A stretch of 60,000 bases of DNA from Lineus longissimus (taxonomy: Eukaryota; Nemertea; Pilidiophora; Heteronemertea; Lineidae): positions 2,546,501 through 2,606,500 of the forward strand of contig NC_088315.1 of NCBI RefSeq assembly GCF_910592395.1. Direction: 5' to 3'. The notes beneath the pieces were generated by a model. It made no database searches, was not told the DNA's origin, and was given only the letters and a program-made list of their open reading frames with translations. Of this stretch, positions 38,201-48,000 are shown piece after piece; within the stretch, counting starts at the first letter, position 1; each line of letters starts with the position of its first letter. The translations under genes were made by a program, and so were the position numbers.

Positions 38201-38631
38201 CCTGTAATGCATATGCTTTCCAGCTGATCAGCGAATGCAAGCATCTGATCAATGAGGCTGAATCCGTGTATGAGAAGATCATCCAATGTCAGCAGCGGGG
38301 ATTGGAGTGGTATGAGGAACTGCATAACCTCTGTCAGCAGGCTGGACTCAAGGGAAAGAAGCTTGTAAAGGTGAGAAGAAGGCATGATCATTCACTGGAA
38401 TGTTCTTGATGAGACTTTTCAGTAAATTTGCATTTATTGTATTTACTGATTCATCCTTTTCTTTTTCTGCAGGCAACAGAAAACTTTGCTTGGAATATCC
38501 GTGTGTTGAAGGGACAAGCTGATCTGCTCCGACAAGCCAAGAAGGAATGCCACGAATATATACAACAGGTCCAGGAAGCAGCTCATTCTCTTGGACTCAT
38601 ACGGACGTCTCAAAAGACTGCTACACTTTAG
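11295..38631 (+). CDS. PLCL: Inactive phospholipase C-like protein (PLCL/PRIP family), 5'-incomplete, 22 exons
   Basis: Spliced exons seen: 11295-11444, 19159-19374, 20546-20721, 21053-21174, 28533-28599, 28763-28856, 30173-30290, 30848-30933, 31283-31403, 31723-31891, 32104-32196, 32554-32656, 32766-32945, 33125-33303, 33517-33655, 33989-34135, 34516-34613, 37074-37175, 37489-37674, 37873-37941, 38224-38370, 38473-38631 (TAG). All introns are GT-AG and every junction keeps phase, giving about 972 residues. Domain order is PH, EF-hands, PLC X, acidic X/Y linker, PLC Y, C2 and a helical tail, as in vertebrate PLCL1/PLCL2. Signature stretches are [43 protein letters not shown] and [14 protein letters not shown]. 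Vertebrate relatives are non-catalytic scaffolds that bind Ins(1,4,5)P3, protein phosphatases and GABA-A receptor trafficking factors. The vertebrate N-terminal segment with the PP1-binding KxVxF motif was not found, so the gene probably starts upstream. The C-terminus ends soon after the last helix and is shorter than in human PLCL1. The family call is firm; PLCL1 versus PLCL2 orthology is not resolvable. Confidence 0.93.
11445..19158 (+). other. PLCL intron within the PH domain (7.7 kb)
   Basis: No exon with conserved coding signal was found. It contains a repeated AAGGTAGGATGG phrase at about 12085-12185 and a degenerate copy of the AACCTCTCTATTAAGGAC transposon family at 16994-17157. Confidence 0.6.
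16994..17157. mobile_element. Degenerate MITE related to the element at 35709
   Basis: Begins CGGTAGAACCTCTCTATTAA then GGACACC, matching the terminus of the 35709 element. It carries an inverted AATAGAGAGGGTGA near 17146-17159. The right terminus is eroded. A further fragment, ACCTCTCTATTGAAGACGCC, is near 1648. Confidence 0.5.
19505..19529 (+). repeat. 25-nt homopolymer C tract
   Basis: An uninterrupted run of C in the intron following the second PH exon, 130 nt after the donor. It would form an i-motif/G-quadruplex-prone block and is also a typical place for assembly length error. Confidence 0.95.
20029..20093 (+). repeat. 17-bp tandem repeat, about four units
   Basis: Units of the form TGTATTTGAGAATACCT recur with small changes (GTGTTTGAAAATACCT, GTATTTTAGAATACCT, GTAATTTAGAATCG) in a PLCL intron. 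Confidence 0.8.
20306..20467 (+). CDS. Possible cassette exon of PLCL between PH and EF-hand exons
   Basis: After the acceptor CTTTCCAG at 20305, the frame required by the previous exon (phase 1) stays open for 54 codons with a Ser-rich sequence ([20 protein letters not shown]). The better-looking donor at 20463 (AG/GTATGG) would shift the frame into the next exon. A weak donor at 20468 (TATG/GTTCTG) keeps it. Skipping the segment is also fully in phase and fits the vertebrate protein, so it is optional at best. Confidence 0.25.
24977..25189. repeat. Diverged tandem duplication, 123-bp period
   Basis: ACAATGGGGGATTA at 24977 and at 25100 each start a block containing GATGTTGTAAAC, AAGAGA/GAGAGA, TTCAAGT and TGGTTTC in the same order. 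The copies end near 25070 and 25189. Confidence 0.75.
25750..26291. repeat. Perfect 270-bp tandem duplication
   Basis: Bases 25750-26019 recur at 26022-26291 with no difference that I can see (offset 272). The unit starts AAGGGGCTTCTGG and ends AAGGAGCTAC. Identity across an intron implies a very recent event or an assembly artefact. Confidence 0.95.
27212..27269 (+). repeat. tRNA-like fragment
   Basis: GCCCT at 27212 can pair with AGGGC at 27265, and GTGTTCGAATC just before it resembles a B box. The intervening part is too short and unpaired for a normal tRNA, so a decayed SINE or tRNA relic is more likely. Confidence 0.25.
30173..31891 (+). other. PLCL: PLCL: X-domain exons with altered active site
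   Basis: Exons 30173-30290, 30848-30933, 31283-31403 and 31723-31891. In PLC-delta1 the catalytic residues are His311, Asn312, Glu341, Asp343, His356 and Glu390. Here the matching stretches read SSYNTY (Tyr codon 30283-30285 in place of His311), FVALDCWDG (Ala codon 30930-30932 in place of Glu341, Asp343 kept), IIYHGHT (His356 kept) and YIENHC (Glu390 kept). The IIIKGKKL stretch at the 31891/32104 junction keeps the substrate-binding lysines. A catalytically dead barrel that may still hold ligand is therefore inferred. Confidence 0.88.
32104..33303 (+). other. PLCL: PLCL: X/Y linker and Y-domain exons
   Basis: Exon 32104-32196 encodes a short linker with the acidic TDEEENTD followed by a Lys-rich run, matching the TDEDEE linker of vertebrate PRIPs. 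Exons 32554-32656, 32766-32945 and 33125-33303 encode the Y half of the barrel: [38 protein letters not shown] and [15 protein letters not shown]. The Ser of SFSE and the Arg of MRVDSSN, which sit at phospholipid head-group contact positions in active PLCs, are kept. The acidic linker may be auto-inhibitory as in active PLCs, but that is only analogy. Confidence 0.9.
33517..34613 (+). other. PLCL: PLCL: C2-domain exons
   Basis: Exons 33517-33655, 33989-34135 and 34516-34613 encode a C2 domain: [62 protein letters not shown] and GYRHVCMYS, ending [14 protein letters not shown]. The order and spacing match PLCL1/2 closely. Asp residues are present in both calcium loops, but the phrase FIGDEFIG differs from the PLC-delta calcium-binding loop. 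The next exon begins KPQRRGMSV, the junction seen in vertebrate PRIPs. Confidence 0.9.
35709..35887. mobile_element. 179-bp pogo/Tc-like MITE
   Basis: Starts CAGTAGAACCTCTCTTTAAT and ends GGAGGTTCCACTG, inverted copies of each other, with TA on both sides (35707-35708, 35888-35889). The interior carries three more copies of CCTTAATAGAGAGG or close variants, so the terminus sequence is internally reiterated. It lies in the PLCL intron 34614-37073. Confidence 0.85.
36243..36454. mobile_element. Probable MITE with CTGTAAAC termini
   Basis: CTGTAAACTGAAAAATTTTC at 36243 is mirrored by GAAAATTTTACGGTTTACAG ending at 36454. Between them a TTTTCATAAAAATTGTTTTT unit is tandemly repeated (about 36334-36390). 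A related GCGGTTTACAGT piece is near 42140. Confidence 0.6.
37074..38631 (+). other. PLCL: PLCL: C-terminal helical tail exons
   Basis: Five exons (37074-37175, 37489-37674, 37873-37941, 38224-38370, 38473-38631) encode the PRIP-specific tail. It contains [50 protein letters not shown] and [15 protein letters not shown], predicted to be mostly alpha-helical and probably coiled coil. In vertebrates this part contains the GABA-A receptor beta-subunit interaction region. Translation ends with TSQKTATL and TAG at 38629-38631. Confidence 0.9.
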
Positions 38632-39813
38632 CATTCGACATTCTAGATCAACTAGATGAGTAACTGCCAAAACTACCATCAACGCGGTGTCATCAGCTCA
38701 GCCTTAGTTGGGCCGACGATGATGCTGGATTGTGTCAGTTCAGTTATGTGGCATCGGTTCTGCTTTCCTTGTTTCTGGATTGTGACGGCTCAGTGACCGG
38801 ACTGACCATGGTTCAACTATTGTTGGCTATGGACAATTCTGGATGGTGCTTGCTCATCAACATGAAATGGCCAACAATAGAGGAAGAGTCCATTTTGTGA
38901 CGCAGATTAGCTTTAGAGGAAAGAGACACGGATATTGATATGATCTTGATTATGCCTTAGCACCCTGCTTAAGCATGGTGCAGCTTAGTCGCTGGTCCCA
39001 TAGCCTGATAGTGGCCACTGTATTCATTTTGCTGTGCTTCCAGATGAGTCTCTGTGTATATAGTGCAATCTAAAAAACATATTGATTATGATGAGAAAAC
39101 TATAAAGCAAAGACTACTTCAGCCAATTATTTCCATGTTTCAACTATGTGCAGGGTTTAAAGAGTTGCAAAAGTTTTCCAAACATATCTTCTGACAAATA
39201 ATTGAAGTGCGATGAATCTGAGTACGTAGGAAATGCACTGCCATTTATGTAGAAATGCAAGTAAGGCATTGAAAAACTGTTTGTACATTTTGATGAATTA
39301 AATTATTATCTATTGGATCACCCAGTGAAGTTCTTTGCACAAGATGACAAATACTCATAGATAAAGAAAAAATACTCATTGAGCTAGAAGAAGTTGTTAC
39401 ATTTGTATGATTATAGGCCTCCTTTACATGAATTGTACATCTGATTGGAGTTCACGTACTGTGGTGATAACATTTTAAAATTGGGGTGGGGGATTTCAGT
39501 TTATTTCTGCTGCTTGTTCTAGTCATAACTGCATAGGCCAAATGCATTCTTGTTGCATATTAACAAAGACCCACAACTTCGAAGTTTGAAGTAGTGGGTT
39601 TTTAATGTTGAGGGCATAACTGGACCACCTCATAAAAGATCTAGGGGCATAGGTGCTGCCAGGATTCCCAGGAGACGGGGGGTCGTTTCACAAAATACCA
39701 GGTCAAATTTGAAGAAATTTACCTAAAGGGCAATTCTTGGTCAATTTGAACGATTTTTCCCAAAGGGAGTTTGTTCAGTCCCCTTGAGTTCGCTTATGAG
39801 GACGTAGTTTGGA

Positions 39814-39832
39814 GGGGGGGGGGGGGGGGGGG
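39814..39832 (+). repeat. 19-nt homopolymer G tract
   Basis: Uninterrupted G run in the presumptive PLCL 3' UTR, able to form a G-quadruplex in RNA. Length may be uncertain. Confidence 0.9.
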
Positions 39833-42800
39833 TGATGAATTATGATTGAATGTAAAAAATAAGAATACCAAATATTGTGTGGATCACATATTCTTCTGAC
39901 TGTTGTCCATGTCGACTCACTTTAATATTGATGTATATAGGATAGATATATATTTAAATGATGTACATTTCCAGTTTTTATCTGATATTTTCTATATGTT
40001 GTTTATACAGGGAATGGAGCTATTTTAGGCTTAGGTAATATTTCATGCTTAAACTGGGAAGTCATGCGCGGTCGCTAGACTTTAGTGAGGTTTATCTGAA
40101 AGTTACTTTTATTTGACAGGGACGGTCTCTTCTTACTTACCATGTCTCAAAACCAATTTGTCCGAATTTTAATGCTTGAGGATTATATTCTTCTTTGTTG
40201 AGGAGAGGTGACCTTTAACTTGTTTTACAGAGGCCTCGGAAGAATGCCTTGAGCGAGATAATGCTAGGCCAGCACTAACGATAGATGCAGAGGGCTTGTG
40301 TTGAAGGGCTGTAGGTGTACATCTCGAATTGTACGCAAACAGTTGGTAGTACATTTTGTTAATGTACATTTTCTGAGTCGTCCAAGAACGGCGATTATGC
40401 CACATCTTTTCGTTTCTTGGTATATTGGATAGTCGACCTTGAATTTTGGCCTCGCCTTATTACTGTGGCTCTGTATCTATCAATAGTGTCAGTCTAGCAT
40501 TATCTTTGGGCAATCCTCTAGTGTCTGCACTGCTTATAAATAGGGATGTTTATACTGTACTAATGTGGAAACCACACCATATATACATGTATAGTATGAG
40601 AAATCTTAAATTAAATAATTGTATAGAAATGTGTATCATTTAAACCTGACTGTTACGTGTTAAACGCTGTAAAAAAGATTATGCAAAGAATTCATGTTCA
40701 AAGCCTGCTGCCGTTTTTGGGCAGCTTATGTGTGGGTGTCATGTAAATATCATGTACATGTAAGCAGATGAGCTATAAATAGCTATAAAGAAGAGTCGAG
40801 AAGCTGTGTCGTTTAAAGGTCTATATCTGTGTTGTCAGTGATGTATTGTTATTATGTATGTTGAGATATCTCCAGAATTGGTCATTTTTACTTAAATCAA
40901 AAGATATTCTAATATATGTACAGTATATCACTGTTATTGTATTGGAGCCTTTTCAGTTGTTATAAGCTACGGTAGCTATTTCATAGACTAGTTTTTGCTT
41001 TATACTGGTCCTGTTCAAAACTTGATGGCCTGTTTGCTTGTGATAAAATAACACTTTACCCCTTATGGATAATCAAGATGGCGAACCTCTTTGTATCTGT
41101 TTGGATGGAGTGTTTTACTTATGTTGGAAGTGATGCAGGAGTACGTTCAATTGACCCCCATAATCTGGACACCTCTCAACGTGGAAACAAGTCACTTGGT
41201 CTTCCAGTGCAATCATTGTTTGAATGTGTTTTACAATATTTATCATGCCCCCTACTGAGAGAATGAGTTTGATTAAAATTGTGATGAATTTAGGATGAAA
41301 AGATGACCCTGGACAGACTCAGAGAAAAGAAGAGTGTCCTTGCTGAAAAGAGAGAACCCTTATGGTTTTATCAGCCAATTGACCAAGTTTGTGGTCGGTT
41401 TCTTTAAGATTTAAAAGAATGAACCCACCCCTCTGTTCCTCACCTTCTTTCGCAACTTCTATAGTCTCAAGAGACATGCTGTGTAAAAACAATACAGTTT
41501 ATTTTGCCATTTCAAACTATGACGACCATAAAACCATGAAACTACGCCATTGATAATTCAATAGTAACCATTGCACGTCCATTATAAAAGGAGAAGAGCT
41601 CTCAATGCATCCTTAGTTCATTGACAAAAGTATGTGTTCATTTGCTAACTTAATACTGTAATTGTAATATTCTCTTCCAATGTGTTGCCTCTGATAAATC
41701 TATCTCTTCTTTTAAAAGTCTGTGATCTTTCAAACAGCCTGCATGGTGTTTGATATTTATCTTTACTTTGTTCTATTTTGTTTTTTTAAGATACTTAGCT
41801 GCATTTTCCTGGGGAGTGATGTACATATTAACTGCCTCTACTATAAGCCTATCTCTGTAATATTCAATTTCAGTTTGGATTGTCTTTGAAGAGAAGCAAC
41901 TTTCTCAAGCTTTGTGAACCTCACCTCCAATTCCTTTGTAGCTAGAGTATAGAGCCATGCTGAACATCTACTCTAAACCACTAAATTTTCCTAGGTCTTT
42001 TAATTTTGCAGATTTTGCCATTGCCCTCAATTCGCCCAAACAAAAGTCACAAAAAAAACACTTTTGATTGGAAAGACTGAAAGATATTTTGCAATACGTT
42101 AAAAAAAACTGCGACAAATTTTTAGAAAATCTCACATTATGCGGTTTACAGTTTGATTACTTGCTCACGTAAAAAAGGACCGTACTTAATGTGATATGAT
42201 ATTCTGCTCTGAGACTTGTTTAAATTTTAGAATTTCTATTACTTTGTTGTTAAGTTATTTCATGTGTATTTGGTTATTGAATGTCTTTTAAAGATGACAG
42301 CGACTTCATGTCTGAATTCTTCAGTATTAGTTTGATGAGTTTGAGTGTGATTGCTTAACTAATTAAAAGTTAATGAGTTAATTTTTGTTTTGCTGTAGGT
42401 GATAGTGTACATAGGTACCAACCAGTCCAGCATGAGTTAGTAGCTTGTTGAGCAGGAGAACATAATGAGAGGGAATAAAGGTCTCTCACTGGTTATGGGT
42501 GAAGAAAATTTGGATTTGCTCCTCTGTTGTTCCCTTTTCATTGTCCTGTCCTCTGTAGAGATTTTTGGATTGAGAAATCGATACTGAGCTGTTGGTGTTG
42601 AGGTATTGTTTGTCTTTCAAAACACTGCAAGGGTGGAGGTAAAATTAAGACCAAAGCCAGGGCGCCAGCCGAAGCATTCAGTAAAATGACCAGTCCGCCT
42701 GAGTGTGTTTGATAAGACAACCAATACCAACAATGAGGTGTCAACTTTTGATTCTGGAATATACCTCTTATTTTGGATGTAATCCACAGAGTCGGCTTTT

Positions 42801-43620
42801 GACAAATCTGTCTCACCAAATTTCTGGTCAAATGAAGCTCTAAAACATAATCCATCATAACATTATGAAACACTGTAACCGAGCTGTTTTTGGTGTCTGA
42901 TTGTATCAAAGCTAGAGGGATGTGGCAATTTGGTGTTTGTATTTTTTAGCATCAGCACATATGAATTCAATGTTTAAAAGAATTTCAAAATAGATGTTGC
43001 CCTGGATGCCAATAAAAACATTTGTTATTATTGTCATTTTCGATTTTCTACTGTAAGTACATTAGGTCGAAATCCGTGTGCCTCGATCTGTACAAAATCA
43101 GCAACCTTGTCCCAAGGATTGTCTTACAGATGCCATTGAATGGTAGAGAAGTGTTCAACTAACCCTTGGGACATGGATTCTTGTGATAGAATAATGTGTA
43201 AAGTGTGTGTATGTTGTGGCAAATGTGCCACCTACTTTGTGTAGAGAGAACTAAAGTTCTTGTTGACCACATAACAGTTTATATGCGAGGGTACTGACTC
43301 TCAAGTAGGCCCCTTCTGCAAGCCCCAGAATTGTGCCTTCAATTTCATTAGGACTGTTTAACTGACTCCAATGTTTGGATCTCCAGAAGTATGAAATGAT
43401 GCTACAGAAAGATATTGGGGTGTACCATAATATTGACTTCAGTCAACCGACCCTGGTATGTCTCCAAACTCTGCAATTCCTCACAGTAAAATTGTGTTAG
43501 TGGTCTGTGCACACACTCAGTACTGGATGGCTGAAGCTTTGTATCTTCTAGATTTTGGCTGTCGCTGGTTGCAGTCAGATTATATAAATTTTAATTAAGT
43601 GGATACTTAGATAATTATCA

Positions 43621-43626
43621 AATAAA
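43621..43626 (+). terminator. Candidate distal poly(A) signal of PLCL
   Basis: AATAAA with a downstream GT-rich CTGTTGTTTTG. Other AATAAA hexamers between PLCL and the sorting nexin are at 42474-42479 and 43011-43016. The sequence does not show which is used. This one would give a 3' UTR of about 5 kb. Confidence 0.3.
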
Positions 43627-43792
43627 GCTGGCTCTATCAAATGTAAATCTGTTGTTTTGCTTATTCTTTTTAAAATCTAACCTGTCCCGGTTTAAGAAGA
43701 TCTCATTTTGTAATTCTGCCCTGACAAAATTTTTGATTTGTAGAGGCATGATTGGTGGAAGTAGACCATGTTCAACTTGGGCAAGTTCACTG

Positions 43793-43921
43793 CATCATGT
43801 TGTCAACACGGTGGAGCAGCCAGGACTGGTTCGGCCTGGCTGTGACCGTCTCATCTCTCTCATCATGCTGTCAACACGGTGGGCCAGCCAGGACTGATTC
43901 GGCCAGGCTGTGACTCTCTGA
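43793..43921. repeat. 68-bp tandem duplication
   Basis: CATCATGTTGTCAACACGGT at 43793 recurs as CATCATGCTGTCAACACGGT at 43861. Both continue through GCCAGGACTG and TTCGGCC to GGCTGTGAC with a few differences. Confidence 0.85.
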
Positions 43922-44164
43922 TGATATAGAACATCACCTCATTGGCTTTAATCATTTGAGCGCTAATCGGATATCCGCCCATATGAGTCACAACCTTGTT
44001 CACAGAATGGTCTTCATATTTCGTTTGGTTCAGCATAATATTCACAGATGGCGCGCACTTTAAATCCAATCTCGCGCAGTGCTCTTCACTGACTTCTTCA
44101 CAAATACCAGTACCACTTGAATGAATGCATGGCGCAAAAGTCTCTACTGACGTAAAATAGCAAA

Positions 44165-45012
44165 ATGGCGAGCATTCAGGTACCAGGAAATTATTATCAG
44201 GTTTTAAATGACCTAATTTTGGGACCTCCCCTTCTTTTAATTTAAGATTTTGTTGTTTATTTGAACAAACTATTTACATAGCCTAATGATATATTTATAT
44301 ATCGGCACTTTTTCTGCCTGATTGTTGCTGTTGCAGGTCATTTTATTCAATTGTTTATTTCTGTCTGACTTTAGGCCTACTTATTTTAGTTCTATCTAAC
44401 TTAGGCTATACTGACTTCTAGTCTTCTGTTGTAGGCCAATTAAGTAGGCCTACTTCAGTCTTCATCTATCTTGCTGCCCTGACTTTTTCAGGATTTTGTC
44501 ATGACATTCGTCCGTCACTATGATGTCACTCTCAAGACAAAACAAACTTCTTTGAATTCGTCTATTCAAACGATAGGCTGTGTTTTAGCATCTCTGAATT
44601 TTCCTGATTGCAGGCGCGTGTCCTGTATGACTTTGTTGGTGACACAGCAAATGGAGAGCTGTCAATCATAGCAGACGACTATCTGACAGTTCTAAGACAG
44701 GTAAGATGAGAGCTTGTTGTTATCTGCTCTGAGCAAGGTTAGCTGAAAAAATTATAAGCTGAGAAGTGTTTTGACTGTAGCCTCATTTGAATGTAACTGA
44801 GTAATCGCATATTCAGATATTGATTGTCCTTGGCAATCTAACAAAAAAGGGTACTTCATGTCGTGTGACAGAAGACCTCATTTTGACTTTGTCTTCAAAG
44901 GTTTTTCCACCCTGTATTCTTTCATGAACACTTTTAGGATATTGGGGATGGATGGTGGGATGCTGAGGATGCCTCTGGAAACCATGGACTCATCCCTATG
45001 GCCTATGTGGAG
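44165..45012 (+). other. SNX9-like: SNX9-like: SH3 domain exons and 15-nt first coding exon
   Basis: ATG at 44165 (context CAAAATGG) opens a five-codon exon MASIQ ending at 44179 before GTACCA. It joins in phase 0 to GCG CGT GTC at 44614, giving MASIQARVLYDF. Human SNX9 and SNX18 start with three or four residues before A-R-x-x-Y-D-F, which supports this start. No other in-frame ATG precedes ARVLYDF within that exon. Exon 44938-45012 finishes the SH3 fold. Confidence 0.75.
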
Positions 45013-48000
45013 GTGAGTCTGAAATTTGAATTTATGAAGATTTCCTGAATACAGGAGTTAGCTGCATATTACAGGAGACAAAAAGCACTGGTGAGCTCTT
45101 TGGGAGCAGTGCCACTTCTATAAAATCATCTTAAGATCACCCGCAGATGATATCCGCACTATGCCCTCAACTTACTCTTTAGTTTCTTCCATTTGATTGT
45201 TTTTGTTTATATCTAGATGCCCCCCTCGGTTGATGACACTGATCATGTTTACAACACCCCAGATGCTGAGACACGGGTAAGATGATATGGTGTCATTTTG
45301 AAATACCATCAAATCGATGCTATATTTCCAGGTAGTCTGTAGTCTCCAAGAACCCACAATGCCACCCAACCAGTCCTGACCAGACCAGCTCACAGCAAAT
45401 ACTATAGCCTCAACATACTTGCTTGTCCCAGCCCCCACTGAAGAGCCCAGGCTCTGGTATTAGGTGACCCAGTCCCGTCTATTTCCAGATTGTTACCCGA
45501 TTGTGACGCCGCCCCTGACCAGCAACTTTCAAGAACTGACCAACTCATAGTCGATAGCCCTAGTATTTGATCCCGCTCCCCCTCCCAACAGCTGCTGCAC
45601 CAGGCATAGGATTCAGCTGATAAAATGCAATGCTTTATTTCCAGATTGTCACCAGTCTACCAGAGCCAACGATGCCGCCCCCTCCAGCACCAATGGTGAC
45701 AAGTTGGGACGCTCCTGAGTACAACTCGCAACCAATAGCCCCGGCATATGTGCCCCCTAGCCAGCAGCCGCAACTGCAGTCTCAGCCCTCGGATGATTGG
45801 GATGATGACTGGGATGATGATGATGATGACAGCACAATACCTGACCAAGTAAGTTGACCCTGATGTCTAATATAGGGTATGTGAAGTTTCGCACTACCTG
45901 AATCGTAGCAGTTTTGAAATGTGATCAAATCATTTTCTTAAAAAACCTGTTGTGTTGATACATCTTATATTTTCTTTCTCTATATAGGAGAGTGGTGGTT
46001 CAAGCTATTCGGCTGGGAATAAAGGTGTCCAAATTAGAGATACAGGCTCCAAGGCAGATGGCAATAGGTTTGGCACTGCGAGGGGAAAAGGTTTCAGGTT
46101 AGTTGTGTAAAAGAATTAGTGGATTTAAAAAGAAATTTTTTACATTTATCCAAAGATAGACCTCATCTTCCAAATTAGCCAACTATATTCCTTGATAGCC
46201 ATCAGCTAATTTTGCCATTTGGTCTGTTCTAGCCGATTCTCTACATTTGCCAAAAGTGGTGGGGAGGCATACCTTCTTGGTACAAGTACTGGGGCACCTT
46301 CTGATGCAGAAAAAGTCAGAGTGGTTGTAAGTATACTTCTCTTCACAATACAATACTAGGACAAGTAGTAGGTCGAAATGTACCTCGAAAAAAACCTTTG
46401 ATGTCTTATCAGGAGCCCTGGTGGCGGTTATTGTGTGTTTTTCCCCTGAATATGTTGTTCTTTCCTCTTTCACCATGTAGTATGGGAAATGGAGACAACT
46501 TTGCACTGTGTGCTCTACAGTTATGGTTAGCCGGTCAATAATGTCAATATTGCAATTAGTCATCTTCCTCATTACACTGCATTTATAGGGGCTTGTATTG
46601 CATTACTCTGGTCTTATCTTGAATATTGACCCTTCACTCGGGTGACCCACTTAAAGTGTATACAGCAACATTTTAGTTTCCTGATGAGAAAATGTCGTTC
46701 TTACCCTGCAGAGCTTTGAGAGGGATTCCTCTGTACATTTCACTTAAATTATAGTACATTGCACTTATTCTGTCATATTTTCTTTTTTCAGGATGGTTCC
46801 CATGGCCCTTGTTGGGAGAGCGGACAGAACCCATTCACCTGCGTAGTCGCATCGCCAAAGAAAGAAAATAAATACAAGGGCCTGAAAAGCTTCATTTGCT
46901 ACCAGTTAACTCCGTCAGTAAGTAAACTTTGCTGAAAATTCTATCAGTTTTTGCCAAATTTCGGAAAAAGTTGCTATTTTGTTGTGTGCCTAGAACATCA
47001 TGTTGAACATTGAATAGACACAGCTACAACTCAACATCTTTTCCTTCGTTATATGTATATACAGAATTTCCACATCTGTGCCAAGTGAATCATTCCAGGC
47101 ATACCTGTCTGAATTACAGCCCAGATATGCATACATTAAGTCATGTCAGGTGCATCTGCTATGAATTTAATGATACCATATGGAATATTTGCTATATATT
47201 TCATTAGTCCTTTGAAGATGTATTTTGGCATGCATACATGTATGATATGCTGAATACAAGTTTTGTGCTTGAAGCACTATTACGCCAGCCTGACACCTTC
47301 AAGTAGCTGGCAGTTTGGAGAAGTTTGAATAGGCTTCCTATGTAACAGCATCAGAAATGTAAAAAAAAGTTGGTTTAATTCATCTTTTCAGTTTAGTAAC
47401 ATCCAAGTTAGTCGACGCTACAAACATTTTGACTGGCTGCACAAAATTCTCTGTGAGAAGTTTCCCTGTGTAGCAACGCCCCCTATACCTGATAAACAAG
47501 TTACCGGTCGCTACGAGGATGAGTTCATCTCAGAACGGATGCGGTTGCTGCAGTTGTGGTTGAATCGAATGGTGCGACATCCTGTGATTGCTAATAGTGC
47601 GGTGCTCTTGCACTTCCTGACTTGTACTGATGAAAAGGTAGGTTTGTGCGAGTAAGTTCTTGATGACATTTGAAAAAATGTGCACCGTCCACTATGCAAT
47701 GATATTTAGCTCAAAGCAGCGACTGTACAGATCTATAAAGAACTGTTTCAACTTCATAATTGTCATATTTCCATAGGTTTTTGTTTCTTTTTCAGCGCTG
47801 GAAAGTTGGCAAACGAGCGGCAGAGAAGGATGAGTTTCAGGGGGCCAAATTTTTTCTTGCAGTGCATACGCCTGCTACTCCATTGGATTTGAACATGGTG
47901 TAAGTTTAGACAAGTGCTGTTCAATTTGAAATTTGAGGGTTGGACGCCATCTTCAAAGAGAGCACTGGGAATAACTTTAAACTATTTCATTTCCGCCCAT

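Larger units (their letters stand above)
38632..44164 (+). other. PLCL 3' UTR and spacer before the sorting nexin gene
   Basis: No coding signal was found. It contains a 19-G run (39814-39832), candidate poly(A) signals and a 68-bp tandem repeat (43793-43921). The last 120 nt before the SNX9-like ATG are the likely 5' UTR and promoter. They lack an obvious TATA box and include GGCGCGC and CTCGCGC. Confidence 0.6.
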
